Assembly (NCBI GenBank): GCA_015062085.1
Contig: SUVI01000111.1
Span: forward strand, 1 to 14,784
From: Planctomycetaceae bacterium
Lineage (GTDB): Bacteria > Planctomycetota > Planctomycetia > Pirellulales > Thermoguttaceae
Length of the DNA stretch: 14,784 nt
Direction: 5' to 3'
The stretch's first letter is position 1. Every line of letters starts with the position of its first letter. The notes below the pieces were generated by a model. That model did not search any database and was not told the DNA's origin. It saw only the letters and a program-made list of their open reading frames with translations. The position numbers and the translations under genes are program-made. Shown one piece after another: positions 8,008 through 14,113 of this stretch.

Positions 8008-8243
8008 GAGAATATTTTATCGGTGGCGCGCTTGCTTTCCTTTTGTATTTTGCTGTTTTCCTTCTTGGTGTTCAGGTCGGGTGTATTTGGGGTGCAAATG
8101 AGATGAAATATCAGTTGACCCCACATCCCCGCTTTGATGCTTCAGATGAGCTGCAGTCTTTCCCCTTGGAAACCGCAGGTATGCAGTCTGTTCTGGAACA
8201 GTCTGACGCGGAAAAAGAGGAAAAAACGGAAGATGAAAAATAA
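8004..8243 (+). CDS. Small single-TM phage protein, 79 residues
   Basis: The N-terminus has one strong hydrophobic segment (about 4-30, with an internal GVQVGCIWGANE). The rest is hydrophilic, ending in an acidic Glu/Lys tail. There is no clear cleavage site, so it probably stays anchored with the tail on one side of the membrane. The start overlaps the previous stop by four bases, with GAGGTGG upstream. It may be an assembly accessory or minor coat protein; no family is recognised. Confidence 0.7.
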   Translation: MREYFIGGALAFLLYFAVFLLGVQVGCIWGANEMKYQLTPHPRFDASDELQSFPLETAGMQSVLEQSDAEKEEKTEDEK

Positions 8244-8261
8244 AATTTTTATTCCGTTCTG

Positions 8262-8348
8262 ATGTTCGGAGCGGTTGCGTTCGCGGTCGTTCTTTGGTTT
8301 TTGGTTTTCGCCGTTTTGGCGTCAAATTTTGAAATTTACATTTTATGA
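8262..8348 (+). CDS. 28-residue hydrophobic peptide, pVII/pIX-like candidate
   Basis: The peptide runs MFGAVAFAVVLW...NFEIYIL and is almost entirely one TM helix (about 3-20) with a short polar end, like the 32-33 residue tip proteins pVII and pIX of Ff phages. The ATG shares its A with the TGA of a nine-codon open frame (8233-8262, MKNKIFIPF), so it could be translated by coupling; its own ribosome site is weak. It fills the gap between the genes at 8004 and 8356. Its length and hydrophobic run make a chance frame unlikely but not impossible. Confidence 0.5.
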   Translation: MFGAVAFAVVLWFLVFAVLASNFEIYIL

Positions 8349-8355
8349 GGGTAAA

Positions 8356-8628
8356 ATGGTAGAGCGTTTGTTGTATGGCTGGCGAATATCCGCCGGCATG
8401 ATTGCGGATCAGTGGGCAAGTTTTACTGTGCAGATCCAGAAGGAAAGTAAAGTTCTTCTCGAACTGGCGAACTCTAAGGAGCTTTCCGTCACTGAACGGC
8501 GTCAGTTGCTTGAGGACTTTTCGGCGCGTGTCCAGAGGTCGGCGGACTTTATGGCGTCACTTTGTCAGATGCTGCTTCCGGCTCACGTTGTGCGTCCGTG
8601 CGATCCGCAGGAAGGGGGTGAAAAGTGA
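8356..8628 (+). CDS. Hypothetical phage protein, 90 residues
   Basis: Not recognised. A soluble, largely helical protein (segments IADQWASFTVQIQKESKVLL and SVTERRQLLEDFSARVQRSA) without signal or TM segment. TGAGGG precedes the ATG. The stop overlaps the GTG start of the next gene (GTGA at 8625-8628), so both are expected to be translated together. It lies in the replication half of the phage. Confidence 0.65.
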   Translation: MVERLLYGWRISAGMIADQWASFTVQIQKESKVLLELANSKELSVTERRQLLEDFSARVQRSADFMASLCQMLLPAHVVRPCDPQEGGEK

Positions 8629-8936
8629 TATTTGCAAGTGGTCCCGATTGTGCGTATCCTTTTGTTCCCGTAGCCTGTCCGCTCTGCGGCATGGTGCCGA
8701 TTGTGTACGAGTCGGCGGACCGGTCTTTTTTCTGCATTGAATGTCAGGGCGACAAACCAGCTCATACGCTGCGCGTCACTGATGCAGACGAAGAAACCGT
8801 AATCGAGCACTGGAACCGGCTTTTCAGTGGTCCCGCGCCATCGAGCGCGCCTTGTGCTCCGGATCCACGGCCGGAAGATGAGTCTTGCGACCATCGGGAG
8901 CGATTGGAGGTTTCCGCGGCGCGGCAGCGGTTCTAA
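8625..8936 (+). CDS. Lar-like zinc-ribbon protein
   Basis: A 103-residue protein with a zinc-ribbon pattern CPLC (C18, C21) and CIEC (C37, C40), followed by a TDADEETVIEHWNRLF segment. The CPxCG...CxxC...eeaieaWNrr layout is that of the Lar-like restriction-alleviation family (PF14354) of phages and prophages, whose founder reduces type I restriction. The C-terminal 35 residues are Pro/Asp/Arg-rich and probably disordered. The start is GTG, chosen because it overlaps the previous stop and has GAAGGGGG upstream. Many Lar-like proteins have no tested function, so anti-restriction is only a possibility. Confidence 0.7.
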   Translation: MIFASGPDCAYPFVPVACPLCGMVPIVYESADRSFFCIECQGDKPAHTLRVTDADEETVIEHWNRLFSGPAPSSAPCAPDPRPEDESCDHRERLEVSAARQRF

Positions 8937-9181
8937 AGGCGCGCGCCGTGGAGCGCATAGGGAAAGGCGGTCCGTTGAAACGTTCCGGCCTTCTGACGTG
9001 ACCAGAGGGCCGGGCGTTGATGCTACCCCCCTCCGAGGAATTTAGATTTTTTGGGCGTGTTGGTGTTCCTCTGCTTTCGTTCTCCGGAGGGCACCGGCAC
9101 CCGCCCGATCCCGCGCGCGTTTGAGTCCTGCGCTGATCGGACGAGAGAGGTTTTTAGGTATCCTTTTTTACGGGGTTTGAG
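8937..9181. other. Hairpin-rich gap upstream of rep, candidate origin or packaging signal
   Basis: This is the longest non-coding stretch inside the phage. It contains the palindrome GGCGCGCGCC (8938-8947) and an imperfect 29-base hairpin (8964-8992, AAGGC...GCCTT with an inner CGTT/AACG). It also has a GAGGG (9005-9009) / CCCTC (9029-9033) pair and the palindrome CTCCGGAG (9082-9089). Rolling-circle origins and inovirus packaging signals are hairpins often placed next to rep. No known nick-site consensus was recognised. A weak GGGG lies before the rep start. Confidence 0.4.
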
Positions 9182-10717
9182 ATGTCGGACACAGTTTGCA
9201 CGGTTGACGATTTGTTGGATTTTGAGGAACGGTACGAGCAGGAAAATCGCCTTCCGTTTGGGATGCCGTCCGAGTTGTCGCTTGTCCACCTTGAGGATTG
9301 CGCGGCGTTTGACCGCGGGCGTGCCGTGTTTGATTTTGCCGAGCGAGCGGAGAGAGAGGCCGACGATCTGCGGTACCGCGGGGACCGCGACCCGCAGACG
9401 GAGGCCCGAACGGAGCGGGAAGGCTCCGACGCACCTGCCAGTAACACAGGGCCTGCAAAGTACCATCTGGCCGACTTCCCGCGGGGCTGGGGCGGGTTCG
9501 ACGGAGGCGTGGAGGCTTCGTTTTACGGCGAGTGGGACGCGCAGGCGTTCGCCGAGCTTGTCCTTGTGCTGGACCGGGCGAAAAAGGCCGCCGATGAGGG
9601 GAAAGAGGCGGATTCCTACGTTGAGTTTGGGGCTTTTATTTGGAAAGTACGCGCGGTGGGGGCGGGTGCCGGTTCTTCGTCGGGTGTACGTTTTGCTTTT
9701 AAGTGGGTCTTGGAATCACGCGGCGTAAAGCTTTATGTCCACAGTAACCCGACACCGGGAATTCCGGCTTTTCGTGTGCGTTTTGGTGCGGAGTGCCTGA
9801 TGCAGACGGATCTTTTTGAAGCTGTCGAAGCTCTGAAAAAGTGCTTTGATTTTCACGGTTTCAAGATCAAAACTGAGGTTGTCTCTCGTGTCGACGCGCA
9901 GGTACTCTTACCAGTTACGGTGGCGGATTTTGCATTTGCTATGCAGGGAGATCGTATTGTTACACGGTGTAGAGGGACCTATACTTTGCACGCTAACCTT
10001 CAGACTGGTGATCTAGAGACTATCTCGATCCGGTCGAAAAGTTGCGAGTTGTGTATATATGATAAAAAAGCAGAGCTAGCAAAGTCTGACTACATTTATT
10101 TCGATATATTTTGTAGGTCTGTTTTGGGAGACGAAGACGCAAATATCCCAGATCGTCTGACGCGCGTAGAGTTCCGTTTTAAGCGTGATTATCTGGCACA
10201 TTATGGGGTCGACACTTTCGACGATCTGCGGGGCAAAATCGCTGCCCTGCTCGACCTCGTTTCTTCCGATTGGTTCCGCATCCTTGAAAGAAAAAAGGTC
10301 CGTGGTAGTGAACGAGAGATAAAAAATGCGCCCATTTGGGAGCGCGTCCGGCAGGCTTTCCGGTACTATTTTTCATCGAAGACTTTTGACCGTGCTACAG
10401 TTACCGATTTGAAGTCTTACAAACGCCTTTCAGGGACTCCGCAGATCGAGCGGATCGCGAAACAGGCTGTGGGTTGTCTTGCTACTGTCGCTTCTTTTTG
10501 TATGGATCAGATTAAAAGCGGATTCGAAGTAGTTGATTTCTGTTCTGCTCTGCTCGCGTCGTATGAGCGTTTTTTTTATACGAAGGTGAAAGAAAAGCAG
10601 ATAGACCAGGAGATAAGACGAAACTTCCGGCGTTCGTATGAGTACGACTGTGTTTCATCGATTCAAGATGATCTCGGAAATTGTGATTGGCACGGCCCTT
10701 TATATGAATTTGCGTAA
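9182..10717 (+). CDS. Replication initiation protein (Rep_trans-like, rolling circle)
   Basis: A 511-residue protein matching the replication initiation factor family (PF02486; plasmid Rep_trans and CTX RstA type). Seen are RVDAQV (236-241, in place of the usual R-[IV]-D), IYDKKAE (292-298, the hallmark IYDKxxE, with Y293 a candidate for the nicking tyrosine) and LTRVEFRFKRDYL in the C-terminal half. The protein should nick one strand at the origin to start rolling-circle synthesis. The first 100 residues are acidic, unlike the family core, and probably an added domain. The gene is GC-rich up to about 9770 and then becomes AT-rich, as if two parts have different origins. The start has a weak ribosome site. 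Confidence 0.85.
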   Translation: MSDTVCTVDDLLDFEERYEQENRLPFGMPSELSLVHLEDCAAFDRGRAVFDFAERAEREADDLRYRGDRDPQTEARTEREGSDAPASNTGPAKYHLADFPRGWGGFDGGVEASFYGEWDAQAFAELVLVLDRAKKAADEGKEADSYVEFGAFIWKVRAVGAGAGSSSGVRFAFKWVLESRGVKLYVHSNPTPGIPAFRVRFGAECLMQTDLFEAVEALKKCFDFHGFKIKTEVVSRVDAQVLLPVTVADFAFAMQGDRIVTRCRGTYTLHANLQTGDLETISIRSKSCELCIYDKKAELAKSDYIYFDIFCRSVLGDEDANIPDRLTRVEFRFKRDYLAHYGVDTFDDLRGKIAALLDLVSSDWFRILERKKVRGSEREIKNAPIWERVRQAFRYYFSSKTFDRATVTDLKSYKRLSGTPQIERIAKQAVGCLATVASFCMDQIKSGFEVVDFCSALLASYERFFYTKVKEKQIDQEIRRNFRRSYEYDCVSSIQDDLGNCDWHGPLYEFA

Positions 10718-10721
10718 AATT

Positions 10722-10747
10722 TTGACTTTTTTTAAGGTACATATAAA
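10722..10747 (+). promoter_or_regulatory. Weak candidate promoter for the coat operon
   Basis: TTGACT (10722-10727) and TATAAA (10742-10747) lie between rep and the coat genes, but the spacer is only 14 bases. Directly downstream an imperfect AT-rich stem (about 10747-10769, TTTGCG-TTA-CGTAAA at its centre) could be an operator. A strong coat promoter is expected here on functional grounds; the exact boxes are uncertain. Confidence 0.3.
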
Positions 10748-10805
10748 ATTTTTGCGTTACGTAAAATTTATGTGACGATGTTAAAATTATCCTTAAGGAG
10801 ATTTT

Positions 10806-10910
10806 ATGTTAGTTTTTGTTCCTTTTATTTGTTTTGGTTTTGGTTTTAGTCTCGTTTTAAATTTGATTAAAACCGCGATCGATGAGATATGGAGGTCTCT
10901 TGATGACTAA
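10806..10910 (+). CDS. 34-residue TM peptide, pVII/pIX-like minor coat candidate
   Basis: The frame ATG...TAA encodes MLVFVPFICFGFGFSLVLNL followed by a charged end (IKTAIDEIWRSLDD). It has one TM helix and a polar C-terminus, in the size class of Ff pVII (33) and pIX (32). A strong ribosome site (AAGGAG) lies six bases upstream of the ATG. It sits immediately before the major coat gene, where Ff phages carry genes VII and IX. Its last eight bases overlap the coat gene start, and it contains the coat gene's GGAGG. These cap proteins bind the packaging signal at the leading tip of the virion. No residue-level homology is claimed. Confidence 0.75.
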   Translation: MLVFVPFICFGFGFSLVLNLIKTAIDEIWRSLDD

Positions 10911-11166
10911 TGCAATTTCTTTGCTCCGTTCGAAGTTTTTTATGCTTTCGTGCGGTATTTTTACGGCATTGTCCAGCGTTTCTGTATTCGCACAGGAAGA
11001 TACGGGCGGTCTGGATGATACCATTTTGAATAATGTCAATTTTGATTCTATCATTTCTGACATTTCCGCAAAGATTGGACCGTGGGTCGGCGCAGCTCTT
11101 GGTGTTGCTGCGTCGATTTGGGTTCTTGGTCTGGCATGGCGTAAAATCCGTTCCGTTATGGGCTAG
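10903..11166 (+). CDS. Major coat protein (pVIII-like) precursor
   Basis: An 87-residue precursor. A signal peptide (1-30, basic start, hydrophobic core, VFA before Q31) would release a 57-residue mature protein. The mature part has an acidic amphipathic N-terminal section (QEDTGGLDDTI), a TM helix (about 61-79, WVGAALGVAASIWVLGLAW) and a basic C-terminus (RKIRSVMG). This is the classical plan of inovirus coat protein: acidic end outside, hydrophobic middle, basic end facing the DNA. GGAGG lies seven bases before the ATG. It is followed directly by a strong terminator, as gene VIII is in Ff phages, which would make it the most abundant product. Confidence 0.88.
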   Translation: MTNAISLLRSKFFMLSCGIFTALSSVSVFAQEDTGGLDDTILNNVNFDSIISDISAKIGPWVGAALGVAASIWVLGLAWRKIRSVMG

Positions 11167-11189
11167 TCTTTTTTTTCGAGATCTCGAGG

Positions 11190-11213
11190 GGGAGGTTACA
11201 CCTCCCTTTTTTT
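11190..11213 (+). terminator. Rho-independent terminator after the major coat gene
   Basis: GGGAGGT (11190-11196) and ACCTCCC (11200-11206) form a perfect 7-bp stem with a TAC loop, followed by seven T (11207-11213). A 10-bp palindrome CGAGATCTCG (11177-11186) lies just before. The next gene's ATG starts at the base after the T-run, so readthrough is needed to express the assembly genes unless another promoter exists. Confidence 0.9.
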
Positions 11214-11693
11214 ATGAAAAAGTTTTTTTTGTTTTTTTTATTTATGGCTCCTACGGCATTATATGCAGATGTACCTTCGACTTCTGAAGCGGCCGAAGTT
11301 TTGGCTACTTTGTCGTCGAGTATTTCCGTACCAGTAGATTTTGATTTGATCATTCAGAGTATCGCACAAACTCTGGGGCGATTGATGGGCAGTGCTTACG
11401 GTGTCGTTTTTTCACTTTTTATGATACTTTATGCTTATTTAAGCATACAAGATATGCTACAAGGCGGCGAAAAAGGGCGACGTGAACGGGAGCGTATAAA
11501 GCAGAAAGAACGGCGTCAACTTGCAGAATGGAAGGCTTTGACGCCTCAAGAGAGGGAGTACCGACGTATGCAAAAACTGAATCGAGACATGGATACATGG
11601 GCGCGGATGCAAGGTTATACTCCCTCTTCAGTCCGTCGTTCGGATCGTTTGAAAAGAGAGTTTTACCATGATTACTTTTCCGAAGATTTTTAA
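11214..11693 (+). CDS. Coat-like membrane protein with long basic tail
   Basis: A 159-residue protein. It has a signal peptide (1-18, ALYA before D19), a short exported part and one TM helix (about 52-78). An 80-residue, highly charged cytoplasmic tail (Arg/Lys/Glu-rich, 84-159) is probably helical. Residues 41-78 align without gaps to 45-82 of the major coat precursor with 14 identities, including V-x-FD-x-II and GxAxGV, so it looks like a coat paralogue with an added tail. It might be a minor coat or an assembly partner of Zot. No ribosome site is seen close to the ATG; the GGAGG at 11191 is about 18 bases away inside the terminator stem. Confidence 0.72.
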   Translation: MKKFFLFFLFMAPTALYADVPSTSEAAEVLATLSSSISVPVDFDLIIQSIAQTLGRLMGSAYGVVFSLFMILYAYLSIQDMLQGGEKGRRERERIKQKERRQLAEWKALTPQEREYRRMQKLNRDMDTWARMQGYTPSSVRRSDRLKREFYHDYFSEDF

Positions 11694-12066
11694 AGTTGTC
11701 GTAGTATTTTGTGCGGTGTTTCCTTTCATGGCTTTTGCTGGTGACGAAGAAGTACCTGCTCTTATAGAACGCGCTGATTCCAAACCTTATACTGATACCG
11801 GTGCTCAGTTGCCTGTTTTCCGTCAGCAGCTGGCAAAACTTATCGACCTGAACGATGAACTAGAAGAAGTAACTTCTTCTCTAGAAGGGTTGCGTTCTGA
11901 TTTGGCGGTTCATTTAGGCGAGCTTCAGGCCGTACGTTCTTCTATTGTATCTGATTCAGGGAGTTCTTTCCTCGTTCAGTGCAAAGAAATTTTATACTAT
12001 GTAGCCTTTATAGTTTGTTTTATATGGGGTAGCGTTCTGCACATTAGTTTTATTCAGAGGAGGTAG
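11668..12066 (+). CDS. Secreted coiled-coil protein with C-terminal TM anchor
   Basis: A 132-residue protein not recognised as a family. It has a signal peptide (1-24, MAFA before G25), a helical heptad-like section (about 52-92, many Leu with Glu/Asp) and a C-terminal TM helix (about 107-127) ending in RR. The topology is outside-facing body with a membrane anchor, as in minor virion proteins before release. The start overlaps the previous gene by 26 bases, with GAGAG upstream. It lies between the coat genes and the pIII-like gene. Confidence 0.7.
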   Translation: MITFPKIFKVVVVFCAVFPFMAFAGDEEVPALIERADSKPYTDTGAQLPVFRQQLAKLIDLNDELEEVTSSLEGLRSDLAVHLGELQAVRSSIVSDSGSSFLVQCKEILYYVAFIVCFIWGSVLHISFIQRR

Positions 12067-12069
12067 AAA

Positions 12070-13707
12070 ATGCGTCGTTTTTTACTTTTATTGTTTTTCG
12101 CCTTGATCGCGTCGCCGATCCTTGCTTTTGAGGCTCCGTCAAACGCGCCGACGGATCTTTCAGACTGGCAGTCGTATACCGTCATTGATGGTAAAATTTA
12201 CGTCTATGGCTGGTCTGGTACGCATATTCTCGGTTTCCGGTGTGCTTCGGAAGAGGACGCGCGGCAGATCGCGTCTTTGTGGCCGGAGTGGTGCGTCGAC
12301 TACGAGGCGTATTATGGCTGCTCTCCTGTTGTCCCGCAGGAGGATTACATCGCGTATCGCATGGATCCGCCGCTTTTGGCTTCGCCTATTGTCTCAGAAT
12401 GCTCTGATGGGTCATGGGTAGTGATTTTTTATATTTCGCAGTCCGAAGTTCCGGGTACTCATTCTGGCACTCTGTCTGACTTCTGGTGGTCTTCGCTTGT
12501 GTTCGGAACTTGGTTCCAAACGCGGGGCTGTTCTTTTATTGACGACCTTTCTCCAGATTATTCATCTTCCCAGTTTTATGGGTATTATGCTGATGCAGAG
12601 TATGCCAACGCTCCCGATGAGACGCAAGGTACGCCTCCGGAGGGGCTCGCTGATGGGTGCATCACGTACTATCAGGGCGCGTGGCGGTATACTGACGAGT
12701 ACACCGGACCGACCGGTGATGTCGCTTTTTGTGGTCCGTCTTTGTATGCTGACACGGAAGAAGACGCGGAGCGGTGCGCGGCGCAGTTCGCCGATTTCCT
12801 CGCGTCGTATTCCTGGCCGTGGTACGGAGAGCCGGCAGTTCTTCCGTGGTCCGAGCCCAAAGTGTATCAGTGCTACGTGATCCGTGACGGGGCCGTTTCG
12901 CACGTCTTCTGGCGTGTCTTCTTTCAGGACTATACGGGCGATAGGATGGAGACCGTAGGGCAGTATGATTCCGCTTATATGCAGTGTCTGAATGATTACG
13001 GACAGTATGGGGCAGGTACTGGAGGTTATGGCGTGATTTCGATTTACGGCCCTTCTGCTACCGTTTCCGCAAGCAACCGCGGATCTGTAGAGCTGAACGG
13101 ATCCGACATTGCACAGGCGGAATCCGGCGTTTCTACGGTTAAGTTGACGTCGGGTAGTAACGATGTCACCGTGATGCAGTACACGGTCCAGAAAGTCGAC
13201 GCAGAAGGCGACACGGTGGGGACGTCAGAAGTGACTTCCGAGGCTTCTGTTTCGGAGGGGGCCGATGGATCAATCAACGTGACGAATAACACGACAATTA
13301 ATACGAACTTGCAGCTCGGCGACGCTCCGGCGGCCGATTCCTTCACTACGGACGAGCGTCAGGTTTCCAGTTCTTCCGACCTGTTGACGGAGACGGAACC
13401 GGAGTATACGTATATCGTCAAGGGCGGGTCAGAAGATTACAGTATTGACTTTGAGACTTTTTTTGAGGATGTTAAAAAGAAGATCAGCGAAATTTTCGGT
13501 ATGGAGGAGCTTTTGACCTTTTTTGAGGATGGTGTGAGTGGGTCGGCTTCTCTCGAAGACTGGCACGTTTACTTTTCTCCTTCCTTGTATTTTACGGTGC
13601 CTTGGTCTTCGCTTGCTTCTCATAGCGTAGTTCAGATGGCGCGTTCTGCTTTGTCACTTTTCATGCAGTTGACGACGCTTTTCATGTGCTTTAAACTGAT
13701 GTCATAG
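12070..13707 (+). CDS. pIII-like minor coat / host adsorption protein
   Basis: A 545-residue protein. It has a signal peptide (1-19), a long exported region rich in Tyr, Trp and Cys (20-315), a Ser/Thr/Gly/Asn-rich strand-like stretch (about 320-440) and a C-terminal membrane-spanning helix (about 520-545). This is the plan of inovirus pIII: N-terminal receptor domains, flexible linker and C-terminal anchor in the virion tip. Position fits too, as it is followed by a pVI-like gene and Zot. Two related modules are visible (about 34-125 and 200-290), sharing a Y..xGx..Y..xxxG start and AS-EEDAR / ADTEEDAER helices, suggesting duplicated receptor domains. The start has GAGGAGG upstream. No sequence similarity to known pIII is claimed. 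Confidence 0.78.
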   Translation: MRRFLLLLFFALIASPILAFEAPSNAPTDLSDWQSYTVIDGKIYVYGWSGTHILGFRCASEEDARQIASLWPEWCVDYEAYYGCSPVVPQEDYIAYRMDPPLLASPIVSECSDGSWVVIFYISQSEVPGTHSGTLSDFWWSSLVFGTWFQTRGCSFIDDLSPDYSSSQFYGYYADAEYANAPDETQGTPPEGLADGCITYYQGAWRYTDEYTGPTGDVAFCGPSLYADTEEDAERCAAQFADFLASYSWPWYGEPAVLPWSEPKVYQCYVIRDGAVSHVFWRVFFQDYTGDRMETVGQYDSAYMQCLNDYGQYGAGTGGYGVISIYGPSATVSASNRGSVELNGSDIAQAESGVSTVKLTSGSNDVTVMQYTVQKVDAEGDTVGTSEVTSEASVSEGADGSINVTNNTTINTNLQLGDAPAADSFTTDERQVSSSSDLLTETEPEYTYIVKGGSEDYSIDFETFFEDVKKKISEIFGMEELLTFFEDGVSGSASLEDWHVYFSPSLYFTVPWSSLASHSVVQMARSALSLFMQLTTLFMCFKLMS

Positions 13708-13715
13708 GGGGATTT

Positions 13716-14105
13716 ATGGGGAAGTTTTTTTCATGGCTTGGAAATCTCATCAAAAGTGCCTTTGAAGGAATTATAAATTTCTTCTGGGAAATACTTAAGG
13801 GAATTGGGCAGTTCTTTCTTGACTGCTGGAATTACCTTTGGGATTGGATTTCATGGAGTTTTTTCTGTGCCCTTGATTTCCTGATGTCCAGCTTTGTTGC
13901 CCTGCTCGATCTCTTGGCGGAGAATTTCTCTGTTGATTTCGATTATTCAGGACTTTATACTATTTTGGAATCCGCCTCGGCGTTTAATGTGATTTTGCCA
14001 CTTGATACTATTTTACTTTGTGGTGGCATATTTTTTGCGTGGCTGTTGGGCTGGGTCGTTTATAAGTTTGTGAAATCTTGGCTCCCGTGGGTTTCGGGAA
14101 CATAG
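13716..14105 (+). CDS. pVI-like minor coat membrane protein
   Basis: A 129-residue protein without a cleavable signal peptide. The N-terminus is amphipathic and Trp/Phe-rich (1-50), followed by hydrophobic segments at about 45-66 and 95-118. The segment NVILPLDTILLCGG...KFVKSWLPW is like the conserved C-terminal part of DUF2523/pVI-type inovirus proteins (a 'lPlD..l' motif, TM helix, then basic 'iP'). In virions pVI sits with pIII at the terminal tip and is needed for release. GGGGGA precedes the ATG, and the gene lies between the pIII-like and Zot genes, as in Ff phages. Confidence 0.75.
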   Translation: MGKFFSWLGNLIKSAFEGIINFFWEILKGIGQFFLDCWNYLWDWISWSFFCALDFLMSSFVALLDLLAENFSVDFDYSGLYTILESASAFNVILPLDTILLCGGIFFAWLLGWVVYKFVKSWLPWVSGT

Positions 14106-14113
14106 GAGGTCTT

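Noticed and set aside
9051..9728. 225-codon plus-strand frame overlapping the start of rep
   Set aside because: It is Arg/Ser/Thr-rich low-complexity translation of GC-rich DNA in a shifted frame, with no ribosome site; rep in the other frame carries family motifs.
10761..10790. Second dif-like word (ATGTTAAA) after rep
   Set aside because: Only one half-site resembles dif; the opposite arm and the spacing do not match.
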